A stretch of DNA of 64,000 nucleotides from Vibrio harveyi NBRC 15634 = ATCC 14126 = KCTC 12724 (GCF_001591145.1 NZ_BCUF01000003.1:62001-126000); one strand, 5' to 3'. Positions 27,250 to 36,056 are shown, counted from the stretch's first letter. Made by a program: numbers and translations. The notes: a model not told the origin generated them from the letters alone.

Positions 27250-27257
27250 GGGGGGGG
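27250..27257 (+). repeat. Poly-G tract of 8 at the Shine-Dalgarno of the first fimbrial gene
   Basis: Eight consecutive G run into AGT and the start codon at 27263, so the tract forms the ribosome site. Homopolymeric G runs in promoters or leaders of surface genes often change length by slipped-strand mispairing. Confidence 0.6.
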
Positions 27258-27262
27258 AGTCG

Positions 27263-28039
27263 ATGAAGCTAAAGAATAATTTCATCTTTCTATTGTGTTT
27301 GATTAGTTTTAGTTCTATGGCAGTGAAACTAGATCTAGATGAGCAAGTCTATTTTTTTGACGCCAATAAAAGTAAACATAGTATTGTAGTTATTAATTCG
27401 GGAAAAGAGTTAGCTTTAGGAACTCTCCTTATATATGAGGGAATAAAAGATGACAAAGGCAAAATTCAATTTGATTCTGGAAATGAATCAAAAAAAATCG
27501 ATGTTGTGCCTAAGCAATTCGTACTGCCTCCTGAAGTTATAAAAAATATTGAATTGTACCCATATAATGGAAGCAGGGATATGTTTACTGAATCTTACTA
27601 TAGGTTAAGAGTTATTCCTGAAAGTGCTTCAGAAGCTATTAAAAATAATCCGAAACTTTCTCATTTGTTCTCTTTAAAACAACTTAACAACCTTGATAAA
27701 AGAGTTGCTAGCGGAAAAGTTTCTCTTAACTTGGGGATGGGGTCAATAATTGTTCTGCAAGATTTTAAAAAATTAGATACATCTAAACTTCGTGTAGAGC
27801 ATTTAAGGAAAGATAGACTTTTAGTGATTAGAAATATAGGTGCGCTTACTTTTAATATGAGGGATATATTACTCACAGATAAAAATGGGCGAACAGAATA
27901 TTTGCCGGACATGATAATAAAACCAGGTGACTACAGAGAAATAAATCTTGGCAAACTAGAACTGAAAATAGAAGAAGATGAGTTAAATCAGATAATTTTT
28001 AATTCTCAAAATAAAAAGGAGCAAAAAGTATTTTTTTAA
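27263..28039 (+). CDS. CS1/CFA-I-type fimbrial periplasmic chaperone
   Basis: The 258-residue protein has a signal peptide (MKLKNNFIFLLCLISFSSMA) and an immunoglobulin-like N-terminal domain (VYFFDANKSKHSIVVINSG, FVLPPEVIKNIELYP, SYYRLRVIP), with a C-terminal domain ending in a beta strand. The F/Y-RLRVIP strand is typical of pilus chaperones; the lack of a standard FGS/FGL signature and the place before pilin, usher and adhesin fit the alternate (alpha, class 5) chaperones of CfaA/CooB type. It would fold and cap pilin subunits in the periplasm. The start at 27263 follows the G-rich ribosome site; an upstream TTG frame is not credible. Confidence 0.75.
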   Translation: MKLKNNFIFLLCLISFSSMAVKLDLDEQVYFFDANKSKHSIVVINSGKELALGTLLIYEGIKDDKGKIQFDSGNESKKIDVVPKQFVLPPEVIKNIELYPYNGSRDMFTESYYRLRVIPESASEAIKNNPKLSHLFSLKQLNNLDKRVASGKVSLNLGMGSIIVLQDFKKLDTSKLRVEHLRKDRLLVIRNIGALTFNMRDILLTDKNGRTEYLPDMIIKPGDYREINLGKLELKIEEDELNQIIFNSQNKKEQKVFF

Positions 28040-28265
28040 GTAACAAATTTGAATGAGTTAATTTAATGTATTTATGGGAGAGGATTTATCAAAGAATGCA
28101 TGTGGTAGATGAAATTTTAGTCTTTAAATGAGTTTGCTTATATTGGAACATCTAAGGCTATTTATAAACAAACGCTCAATTAATAGTCTTATATGTAACT
28201 TGTAATGAGTGCATAAAAATATTTTTAATTAAATGTCATAAAATAAACTAAGGATACATAATTGT

Positions 28266-28859
28266 ATGATTAACTTTAAGTGCCGCATATTGGCAATCTT
28301 TTTTCTTGTTTTTAGTGGGTTTAGTTATTCAAACCCTACTGTGATTAAACATAATTTCAATTTATCTGCAAATATAAAACAAAACACAGATGACTTTTAC
28401 GTAAAGGAAGTGGGGACTGGCTCAAGTTCTGCAATAGTATTTAAATGGGATGAAAATATTAGCGATTTTATAAACCCAAATCAAGCACCAATTTATTTGA
28501 AAATAAAATCAAAAAAAGACGTTTTCGTTTATACAAATCTACCTCCTCAATTGAAATCCATTCAAGGGGCAACTATTCCTATAGAAATTAACATGAAGCC
28601 TGATGGTAATAATATGATAGTGTCGTCGCAAGCTGGAGTTCAAAATGTTGGCTTAATTAAACAAGTTGTCTATCCCGTAAAAGCGTCGTCTGAATCAGAC
28701 GGAACTGGTTTGGAGCCCGGAACTGAAGTTATTTTCGGAGTAACTTTTAAGGCACTTAAAACAGGTATGCTTAATTCAATGAAGAATGCTGTAGGAGAGC
28801 CTGTCCCAGGTAGTTATAGTGCATCGATTGCTCTTATTTTTGAAAGTGATTTGAGTTAG
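28266..28859 (+). CDS. CS1/CFA-I-type major fimbrial subunit
   Basis: This 197-residue protein has a signal peptide ending near FSGFSYS and a mature chain of about 175 residues without cysteine, as in CfaB/CooA pilins. The N-terminal strand NPTVIKHNFNLSANIKQ would be the donor strand, and the C-terminal PGSYSASIALIFES resembles the conserved end of CS1-family subunits. Mature protein forms the fimbrial shaft by donor-strand exchange. A 226-bp gap separates it from the chaperone and a hairpin follows its stop, so it is probably made in excess over the usher. AAGGA lies upstream of the ATG. Confidence 0.82.
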   Translation: MINFKCRILAIFFLVFSGFSYSNPTVIKHNFNLSANIKQNTDDFYVKEVGTGSSSAIVFKWDENISDFINPNQAPIYLKIKSKKDVFVYTNLPPQLKSIQGATIPIEINMKPDGNNMIVSSQAGVQNVGLIKQVVYPVKASSESDGTGLEPGTEVIFGVTFKALKTGMLNSMKNAVGEPVPGSYSASIALIFESDLS

Positions 28860-28870
28860 TTATTTGGAGA

Positions 28871-28891
28871 TGGAGAGTCTAATACTCTCCA
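28871..28891 (+). terminator. Intercistronic hairpin between pilin and usher
   Basis: TGGAGAGT and ACTCTCCA form a perfect 8-bp stem with loop CTAAT, followed by TATTTTAAT rather than a strong T run. It would act as a partial terminator or mRNA stabiliser, letting pilin be made in excess. The usher ATG ten bases later has no own Shine-Dalgarno. Confidence 0.6.
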
Positions 28892-28900
28892 TATTTTAAT

Positions 28901-31174
28901 ATGAGAATGTTTATTCTTTTATTATTTGTGTCGTTTACTTCATTTGGAGTGAAAAGTAATATTTTGGTAGTTGATAGTCCTACTATAGATGTTACAAATT
29001 CCATATATGTAATGCCGGTAATAGTTGATATTAATGGTATTGTTCATAAAGAAGATAATAATATAAGTTTCTTAAAAGATGGAAATGTTAAATTTCATTT
29101 GGTAGATCTTGAAAAAAAACACTTTGAAATTATTAGATATATTATTAGCAACGAGAAGAATATAGATTACATTAAGTTTTCATGCCGTTCTGTTATGGAC
29201 AAAAAAATTTGCAACTCGTTTGAATATCTAGAATTTGAATTTTCATTACCATTAGGTACAATCCGGTTGTTCTATAAAAATCGAACTACTGAAGAAAACT
29301 TATATTTAGCTAATTCCTCTCCTCTTCTCTTATTACATAATGACCTCAACGTTATATATAATGGAAGTACCTCAAAAAATTCATTTAGTGGTCTTTACAA
29401 TCTTGAGATGACATATGGTCTCAGTGAGGAAAGTAATATTAAATTGGATTCAAAGTTAGTATTTAATCAAGATGAGAATTATCATAACTTGGAAGGGATA
29501 AGGTATGATAATACATCGTCTGATTTTGGTTGGGGGATGTTCTTTGGGGATTCTAACTCAAGAAACTTTCGTAGATTAAAAAAGAAAAGTTTTTTAGGTA
29601 TAGATATTTATAAGAAAGAAGAGCAAATAATAAAAAATGATGAAACCAATAATGTATTAATGGTTAACTCTAATTACATTGGTGTTTTTAAAGTTTATGA
29701 TGAATTTAAAAATATATTGTCTATATCCAGAGCTAATTTAGGTTTAAATAGAGTAATTATCGATAGTGATTTTAATGGTGGGAAGGTTTTTGTAGAGACA
29801 ATAGTTAATGATGAAGTTGTTAATACATCAGAAGAGTATATCTTTTATGGGAAAAAAAAGTCTTTAGATTTTTATTATAATGTTAAATTTGGATCATTTG
29901 ATTATCAAGGTGATAAGGATGAAGACTGGGAGAAAATTGTATACTCCGAACTGGACCTTGGTGGTGAAAATTACTCTATTAATGCAGGTTGGGCTCCTAA
30001 AGCGAAGTCCTGGGACTTAACTTTTACTACAAGCTTATTAAATTTTGACTCTAAATTTGATTATGGGAAAAATGAGGGATTTAATTTTTCATTATCTAGA
30101 GCCTTTCATATTGAACAAATTGATACTGTATTTACGGGGAACTATCAATATATTGGTTCTTCGAGATTAGATAAGGCAAGTATTAGTTTTTCTAAGAATT
30201 TAAATAATAATGATAGCTTTTCACTTACTTATATGATTGATAATCTGGATACTCCTTTTTTGTCTAATAATATGGTAGCTAACTATTTTACAAATAGAAA
30301 GTATGAAAATTATGAAGCTATTTATTCTATAGATGTATCAACAGATTTTAAGCAAAGACATACGGTTGGTGTTAATTTAGAGTTAAGGTTTGATGGCAAC
30401 AACTGGTTTAGTCCTTCGGTAAATATTGGATATAGCTCTTTTGGGTTGAGTACCAGAGTATCTAACTCGGCAGAATATGATGAAAGTCGGATTAAAGCTG
30501 GATTAAGCTTCATTAATGATAATGTAAACGCTTTAGATCTTAACTTTTCATCTAGTAATGATAACTTTATTAGTAATGGGGTGTTTTTTTATTCTAGAGA
30601 ATCTAATTATTTTTCTTACAGGTTATCCAATTACGTTGGAATATCGAAATACGGAGTTGTCAATAATGCAAACAATTTTGAAAATGCAATTAAAGTTAAT
30701 GATGAATTGTTAGCCAGCAATAATAAATTAAAATACAATTTAAATATTGAAAATGTTAAATTTCCGGTGGAAGATAATAAAATAATATCTTTAGGAGGAC
30801 GTTGGTCTGATAGGGTTATTGAACTCGATACTGAATCTCGTTCAATCGTATTGGATAGTGACTCATCGCGTTTCAAAACCGGAAAGTATCGCATATATCC
30901 TATAAAAATAAATTTTGATTTAGAAAGTCTAATGGTTTCTGGGAGAGTATTTCTAAACGATGAACCGATAGAAGGAGTATATGTTAAAAATCATAGTGGG
31001 GAATCTTATACTGGAAAGTTTGGTTACTTTAAATTAAAAGTGAGTAGGGAGGAACCAAAAATAGATCTTTCATTAGATAATGCGATTTGTAATTCAATAG
31101 ATTTAAAAGAGCACAAATACGATCTAACACAGACAGATATATATATAGGCAGAATAATATGCAAAGAATATTAA
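28901..31174 (+). CDS. CS1/CFA-I-type outer-membrane fimbrial usher
   Basis: The 757-residue protein starts with a signal peptide (MRMFILLLFVSFTSFGVKS). The central part (about 160-620) is a long run of alternating polar/hydrophobic strands ending in aromatic residues, as in beta-barrels. Near the C-terminus VSGRVFLNDEPIEGVYVKN and ESYTGKFGYFKLKVS look like carboxypeptidase-regulatory/plug-like domains of CfaC/CooC ushers, and the end carries two cysteines. It would translocate and polymerise subunits. It is shorter than enterobacterial class 5 ushers (about 870 residues). It overlaps the adhesin gene by 16 bp. Identified mainly by position and shape; family search would confirm. Confidence 0.72.
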   Translation: MRMFILLLFVSFTSFGVKSNILVVDSPTIDVTNSIYVMPVIVDINGIVHKEDNNISFLKDGNVKFHLVDLEKKHFEIIRYIISNEKNIDYIKFSCRSVMDKKICNSFEYLEFEFSLPLGTIRLFYKNRTTEENLYLANSSPLLLLHNDLNVIYNGSTSKNSFSGLYNLEMTYGLSEESNIKLDSKLVFNQDENYHNLEGIRYDNTSSDFGWGMFFGDSNSRNFRRLKKKSFLGIDIYKKEEQIIKNDETNNVLMVNSNYIGVFKVYDEFKNILSISRANLGLNRVIIDSDFNGGKVFVETIVNDEVVNTSEEYIFYGKKKSLDFYYNVKFGSFDYQGDKDEDWEKIVYSELDLGGENYSINAGWAPKAKSWDLTFTTSLLNFDSKFDYGKNEGFNFSLSRAFHIEQIDTVFTGNYQYIGSSRLDKASISFSKNLNNNDSFSLTYMIDNLDTPFLSNNMVANYFTNRKYENYEAIYSIDVSTDFKQRHTVGVNLELRFDGNNWFSPSVNIGYSSFGLSTRVSNSAEYDESRIKAGLSFINDNVNALDLNFSSSNDNFISNGVFFYSRESNYFSYRLSNYVGISKYGVVNNANNFENAIKVNDELLASNNKLKYNLNIENVKFPVEDNKIISLGGRWSDRVIELDTESRSIVLDSDSSRFKTGKYRIYPIKINFDLESLMVSGRVFLNDEPIEGVYVKNHSGESYTGKFGYFKLKVSREEPKIDLSLDNAICNSIDLKEHKYDLTQTDIYIGRIICKEY

Positions 31175-32352
31175 CTTTACTTTTTTTTATACCATTTTAT
31201 TCTTTTGGAGAAATTGGAGCGTATGAAAATCCAAGTTATGGATTTATAGTTGATAGGGCAAGAAAGACGAAGAGTCTTCATATTCCTACAATAGAAGATT
31301 TTGATAAAGATCCTGTTTACCCTGATTGGGGGGGCGACTGCCAACTGCCTATAAACCACCTTTGTATCAATAGATCTCCCATAAAACATGATGCTATTCC
31401 TGATGGGGTCAAGACGATTAAATTATATCTTTCTTCTGGCTCTGGATACCTTGAGGGTGTATTAAAATCTAATAAAGGGAGGTTAAATAAAAAGACTATA
31501 ATTCATATTGGTGCGCTTCATCATACTTCATCAAGGTATTATAAGTTGCTACTACCTATTGTTGCTGATGAATATAAAATTGCAAGTGATTGTAGTGTGG
31601 CTAGAAAAACGAATTTAGTAGGTGAAAGTAGTGAATTTTCTTCATCAGTATTATTACATAATAGAGTAACAAAAAACAATGTTTGTACAATTACTATAAC
31701 GAGCAATACGCTCTTCCCTAATAACAGTAGATTTGGTATTAAGAGTTCTGGAGTTAGATTGGGCTATGATACTAAAATATATTCAAAAATCCCATCAGGA
31801 AGCTATACCGTAAGTGCCGATGTTAGAGATAGATTTGAAGTTGAATATATAAAAGAGAATGGGGGGATGGAAAAAAAACATAGTTTGTCTGATGTTACTA
31901 AATATGTATTTTCATTGAAGCTTAAAGGGTATATTAGCTATAGGCTTATTTCATCAAGTCAGCAAAATATGACATTATTTAGAAACTCTGTAGAAAATAA
32001 ATCTTTTGTCTTTAATGGTTACGTAAAATCAAATGGCAGTAGTATAGATCTAAGTTTTGATTGCCAATATAAAAACAATAATGCTTGCGAGCTTAGAAAT
32101 AAGGATGGGTATAAAATAATCATTAAACCAGGGTTAAGATTTGATCATTTAGGTGGTCCTCATCCAGAAGTGTATTTAAGCCCTGGTGAAAGGATTGACT
32201 TAACAAAGATACCAAGCTTCCGAGATGATCAAGATTTTCCTTTGGGTTTGCTGTTTGAAGTTGATTCTAATAGTTTACTTCTCTTGCCTAACGAAAATTT
32301 GCTTGACTTTAGTGGTTCAGTAACACTAATTTTAGATGCTGATTTTATGTAG
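31159..32352 (+). CDS. Fimbrial tip adhesin (CfaE/CooD-like minor subunit)
   Basis: The 397-residue protein has a short signal peptide (MQRILTLLFFIPFYSFG) and a two-domain layout of the size of CfaE (about 360). Cysteines come in likely disulfide pairs: CQLPINHLC, then DCSVARK with VCTITIT, then FDCQYKNNNAC. The C-terminal pilin-like domain ends with SGSVTLILDADFM, matching the end strand of the major subunit. It would sit at the fimbrial tip and bind a host or substrate receptor; the ligand is unknown. The start lies inside the usher frame (16-bp overlap), so translation is coupled. Confidence 0.72.
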   Translation: MQRILTLLFFIPFYSFGEIGAYENPSYGFIVDRARKTKSLHIPTIEDFDKDPVYPDWGGDCQLPINHLCINRSPIKHDAIPDGVKTIKLYLSSGSGYLEGVLKSNKGRLNKKTIIHIGALHHTSSRYYKLLLPIVADEYKIASDCSVARKTNLVGESSEFSSSVLLHNRVTKNNVCTITITSNTLFPNNSRFGIKSSGVRLGYDTKIYSKIPSGSYTVSADVRDRFEVEYIKENGGMEKKHSLSDVTKYVFSLKLKGYISYRLISSSQQNMTLFRNSVENKSFVFNGYVKSNGSSIDLSFDCQYKNNNACELRNKDGYKIIIKPGLRFDHLGGPHPEVYLSPGERIDLTKIPSFRDDQDFPLGLLFEVDSNSLLLLPNENLLDFSGSVTLILDADFM

Positions 32353-32461
32353 AAATATAATGGGCTATTTGTTTTTACGAAAATAAAATCGTGACATATT
32401 ATCAAGTATTAATGATATCTTTTAACGAAACATTCATAAAGTTAAGCATGTATGTTAGTTG

Positions 32462-32490
32462 AATAAAACCCACCTTTGAGGAGTTTTATT
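32462..32490 (+). terminator. Weak terminator-like hairpin after the fimbrial operon
   Basis: AATAAAAC and GTTTTATT form an 8-bp stem with partial inner pairing (CC/GG) about 110 bp after the adhesin stop. No long T run follows, so confidence is low. The rest of 32353-32638 shows no reading frame. Confidence 0.4.
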
Positions 32491-32638
32491 TATCGTCAAG
32501 ATTATATTTTAAAGTGAAGTTATCGGACTAGGTGAAGTTTATTTCTTTGAAGTCAGAAATTCTACATTTAGGTAATGTTAATTAACTTACCATTTAGTTT
32601 GAAATTCATCACTTTCAACAGCTAGTCCAAATGACCTC

Positions 32639-33121
32639 TTAAATTTTCCTAGTTAAACACTTTATATTACCATCTAGAAGTGTGTTATAACATAACACGC
32701 CACCTTCTTGGTAAATTATTTTTATGATTTCTTTATCTAGATGTTGAAGATTATGAGTTTCAATATCAATACTATCTTTGAAATTTTTCCCATTTGGCAA
32801 GTTTATATTTGAAAATGTCATCAAGTCTTTATCGTAAAAGTTAATTTGATAGTTCATGAATAGCTTTGACTTTTCACCTTCTATTGTTCTAGTTGTATAT
32901 GACCTTTTATGAAGAATTGGGCTATAGTTTAACGTATGCAAGTCTTCAATAAAAAATACATCGCCTTTGGTTGTGAAGTTTATTGTATTACTATGAAAAG
33001 TCTGGTTATTCGAGGTTTTTATAAAGTCAGGAGTGTTAGTTATCGTAATCGCTACGTTGATAATCACTGAAACCATAGAGATAAATATGGATATATACAT
33101 TAGTCTATCTACATATTTCAT
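32639..33121 (-). CDS. Small membrane protein partnering the ToxR-like regulator (ToxS/TcpH-like role)
   Basis: This 160-residue protein has one N-terminal membrane segment (about residues 9-28, MYISIFISMVSVIINVAITI) and a hydrophilic remainder predicted to lie in the periplasm, with two cysteines near the end (GGVLCYNTLLDGNIKCL). It overlaps the regulator gene by 17 bp and is translated after it, the same arrangement as toxRS and tcpPH, where the second protein protects the first from proteolysis. I see no clear sequence similarity to ToxS or TcpH, so the role is inferred from topology and position. Confidence 0.65.
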   Translation of the reverse strand: MKYVDRLMYISIFISMVSVIINVAITITNTPDFIKTSNNQTFHSNTINFTTKGDVFFIEDLHTLNYSPILHKRSYTTRTIEGEKSKLFMNYQINFYDKDLMTFSNINLPNGKNFKDSIDIETHNLQHLDKEIIKIIYQEGGVLCYNTLLDGNIKCLTRKI

Positions 33122-33887
33122 TTAATGTCACTCCTACAAAGTAAAAATTTTCGTTCAATGGAAAAGTGATATTTTTAGTTCTTATTTCTTCGGTGGAATC
33201 ACAAGTATAGATACATGATAGGTAATAGTTATTTACACCCTTAGATATGAATAAACTTCTAATAGCAGTATTTGAAAGGTGCTTGCTATCTAAACTTAAA
33301 TACTTTGATAATTTCTTAGTTGCAGGACTATTAACAAAGTGAAATGTTATATCATCTTGCTCTCTTTTTAACCATTGACTAAATGTGACACCTTGAGAAA
33401 AGTTTAGTTTATACACAGCATCTAAAGTCTGATAGATAAATAAGGTTGTAAAAAAGATAATACACCAAACTTTAGCTTGTAATGTGTAGTTGTAATTGCT
33501 CTTAGGTTCTTTCTGTGAGTATGAATGGTTCGTTTTAGCTGAAAACTCAACAACTCTGGCTTCGTTTTTTGCTATTTCTACTACGTTTTCGAATAACATA
33601 TATCCTTTTGATGGTATTGTTTTAATAAATTTTTGTTCTTTCCCATTATCATTTAAAGCTAACCTAAGTTGTGCGATACATTGAGTTAGACTGTTGCTAG
33701 ATACTATTCTGCTTCCCCAAATTTTTTTGAATAATTCGTCTTTAGTTACCACTTTGCCTTGACTTTCTATTAATATTTCTAGTGCACGACACTCTGTTGA
33801 CTTCAATTTCGTTGCACTTAATGTCTTTGTATTAACTAGTTGCTCACGGGCAAGAGGGTATAAATTCCAAATCGTGTCAGTATTCAT
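33105..33887 (-). CDS. ToxR-like membrane-anchored transcriptional regulator
   Basis: The 260-residue protein has an OmpR/ToxR-type winged helix without a receiver domain (about residues 8-100: STECRALEILIESQGKVVTKDELFKKIW, given only in part by family as ECRALEIL and TKDELFKKIW; SSNSLTQCIAQLRLAL; FIKTIPSKGYML). A single membrane helix lies at about 138-157 (IIFFTTLFIYQTLDAVY), followed by a periplasmic domain with a CIYTC pair. This is the ToxR/TcpP/CadC plan: DNA binding inside, sensing outside. It sits convergent to the fimbrial operon and likely controls it, possibly through the TTGAACT heptads. ToxR itself is encoded elsewhere in vibrios, so this is an island-specific paralogue. Confidence 0.88.
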   Translation of the reverse strand: MNTDTIWNLYPLAREQLVNTKTLSATKLKSTECRALEILIESQGKVVTKDELFKKIWGSRIVSSNSLTQCIAQLRLALNDNGKEQKFIKTIPSKGYMLFENVVEIAKNEARVVEFSAKTNHSYSQKEPKSNYNYTLQAKVWCIIFFTTLFIYQTLDAVYKLNFSQGVTFSQWLKREQDDITFHFVNSPATKKLSKYLSLDSKHLSNTAIRSLFISKGVNNYYLSCIYTCDSTEEIRTKNITFPLNENFYFVGVTLNEICR

Positions 33888-34479
33888 ATTTATTCATTGT
33901 TTAATATAATACTTTAGTTAAAAACTAAGTATGTAATTGCTTTCCATGATACCTGCCTTTTGGCTTAAGTCCTTTACTGATAAGTATAGTGTTTGAATGT
34001 AAACTTGATACGTAACGAAGTAATCAAATTAACTTTACCATCACATGATAATGATAATCATTCCAATGTGCAATGCCTATGTTGAAATGCCCAAGAATAA
34101 CCACAAATTCAAGTATTTATAACTCAGGTTTTCAGAGCTAGATTAGAACATCAGTCTTTACGCTTATGCTTTAATATACTAGAAAAAAAGAAAAACTTGG
34201 TCTGTCCAGTCAACTTAAAAGTCAATAAACGGTTTAATAATCAGTGTTTGCCTTTGATTTAGGAAAGTTCATTTTCCATTTTTCAGAGTAATTTTCTTTC
34301 TAAGTCAATTTTTAGCTTCTTATTTATTGATGTTCACATAAATTCATTAGCTCAGAGCCGTGGTTTATACTAACTTCCCCTAGATTACGATGCGGCTTTA
34401 AACTGTTCACACTTATTGCCATTTCTTTTGATGATTATATGAATTTTTATTCTGTATGTTTTTTGTTTTGGGGTAGTTA
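33888..34479. other. Intergenic region between the ToxR-like gene and the EAL gene
   Basis: About 590 bp without a credible reading frame. It holds the divergent promoters and a Fur-like box near its left third. A near-palindrome TACTTTAGTT-AAAAACTAAGTA lies about 25 bp upstream of the ToxR-like start and might be an autoregulatory site. Confidence 0.5.
34047..34065. promoter_or_regulatory. Fur-box-like sequence inside the island
   Basis: GATAATGATAATCATTCCA matches 16 consecutive positions of the 19-bp Fur consensus. It is 160 bp from the ToxR-like start and 415 bp from the EAL start. The target could be either gene or an unseen small RNA. Confidence 0.6.
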
Positions 34480-35280
34480 ATGATTATTGGAAATACTAAA
34501 GAGATTTCTGAAATTGAGATAAAAAAACGCATTGAATTAGATTTGAAGCTAGCACAGCACGAATTTTACATTCTATTTCAGCCCATTAGTTGGTTGGGCT
34601 CAATTAATAAACCTTGGGGTTTTGAAGCTTTAGTTAGATGGTCTAATCCTTTTAATATTGGACCATCGGTTTTTATCCCTATTACAGAAAAAGAACCAAT
34701 GTTAAGACGAAAATTAACTAGATTAGTTACCAGGTTAGTTATTGATAATATTCGATTGTTTATACGTAAAGAAACGCAAGTAACCTATTTTACTATGAAT
34801 GTTTCCTTTGACGATTTAAATGACAGCAATTATGTAGATGAGTTAAAGAGCATGTTATGCGAAGCTCCTTATATAGCACATCGTCTATTTTTGGAGGTGA
34901 CTGAGACTAAGAAAATTATAATGACAGATGCCTTTATGAAATCTATAACAACCCTGAAAAATCTTGGAGTTAGATTTGCTCTGGATGATCTTGGTTCAGG
35001 TTTTGCTGATCAAGATGCTTTAAAGTTACCAATTTGGTCAATTGTTAAAATTGACCGTAGTCAAGTTTGTGAAATTGGAAGCTCAGACAGTTCTCTTGAC
35101 TCACTGACAGACCTTCTCGATAATTGTTTTTCACTTACACCATATGTAGTAATTGAAGGGGTTGAATTGGCAAGGCAACACTTTACTCTTAAATGGTCAC
35201 TTAACAATGACGTATTAGTTCAAGGTTTTTACTACGCAAAACCAATGTCTAGCAGTATCATTTTGGCTCGGTACTATTAA
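34480..35280 (+). CDS. Stand-alone EAL-domain c-di-GMP phosphodiesterase
   Basis: The 266-residue protein is a single EAL domain with no sensor or GGDEF part. All catalytic and metal residues I can check are present: E49 in GFEALVRW, N107 in TMNVSF, E142 in EVTET, D169-D170 in LDDLGSG, K190 in VKIDRS, E226 and E229 in IEGVEL, and Q248 in VQGFYYAKP. It should therefore hydrolyse c-di-GMP in the cytoplasm, although DDLGSG departs from the usual DDFGTG. It shares the AT-rich composition of the fimbrial genes and probably came with them; lowering c-di-GMP near a fimbrial locus suggests control of a sessile/motile switch. Confidence 0.88.
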   Translation: MIIGNTKEISEIEIKKRIELDLKLAQHEFYILFQPISWLGSINKPWGFEALVRWSNPFNIGPSVFIPITEKEPMLRRKLTRLVTRLVIDNIRLFIRKETQVTYFTMNVSFDDLNDSNYVDELKSMLCEAPYIAHRLFLEVTETKKIIMTDAFMKSITTLKNLGVRFALDDLGSGFADQDALKLPIWSIVKIDRSQVCEIGSSDSSLDSLTDLLDNCFSLTPYVVIEGVELARQHFTLKWSLNNDVLVQGFYYAKPMSSSIILARYY

Positions 35281-36032
35281 ATAATAGATTTTAATTAATC
35301 CAACATGGATTAAGTTACCTCGCTTGAAGATATGCATACTTGATTATTCTATCCATTCGCAAGCTTAGGCGTTACCTCATCTATTTTTCTGCCCAGCTAT
35401 TTAGTGTCATCGTTTTTTAAGTGCCAAAAATTTATCCTATCGCCTTTTGCTACAAAAAAGGCACATACTGTAGAAAAGTGATTACCCTTTTTTCAGATAA
35501 ATATCATCAAAGTGAAACGTTACTAATAAGGATGTTTGAGTAAACCAATATCAAAAGTATAAAACCATCAGAGAGCATAAACTATGAATATGCAACACTA
35601 ATATTTGATAATCTTTGTGTGCGTGGTGATGTACAGTCTAGATATGGTTGACGTTTTCCCCGTTATGTGTTTTTCGCTTGTTTTTTCGTCGGTGAAGATA
35701 AAGGAGGCAAGCATATTGTCGTTGAGGCATATTGCTACTCATTTGCTTAGAAAGGGGATATTTTTACTTAGTAAAGTTAAGGTGTGATGGATTTGAAAGT
35801 TAAGTGTTGAACAGCTAATTCGCTACACCATACTTGAGTTAACACAACACCTTGTTCTTATTTGTTGCCATAAAGGTTATCACCACAATTGACAAAGTAC
35901 ACATACGTAGAAATCACACTTCAGTAAATCTCATAAATAGCATGGGATAGATTACCGTGTCGACTTCGTCTATTTGGGAAATGCAGTCTATAACCTGAAC
36001 GTAATATCGATTCTGAGAGCTTTTAGATAAGA
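35281..36032. other. Gene-free right edge of the island before ssrA
   Basis: About 750 bp, AT-rich, with no supported gene. A 60-codon plus-strand frame at 35605-35787 lacks a ribosome site and recognisable features. The region abuts the 3' end of tmRNA; I searched by eye for an integrase fragment and for a second copy of the tmRNA 3' end and saw neither. Confidence 0.6.
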
Positions 36033-36056
36033 AAAAAGACGCCCTAGGACGTCTTT
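36033..36056 (-). terminator. Terminator of ssrA
   Basis: AAAGACGTCC / GGGCGTCTTT (minus strand, one G-U pair) around TA, followed by TTTTTTC, just beyond the CCA end of tmRNA. Confidence 0.85.

Noticed and set aside
35605-35787. 60-codon plus-strand frame between the EAL gene and ssrA
   Set aside because: Weak start context and no recognisable features; could be tested by conservation but not supported now.
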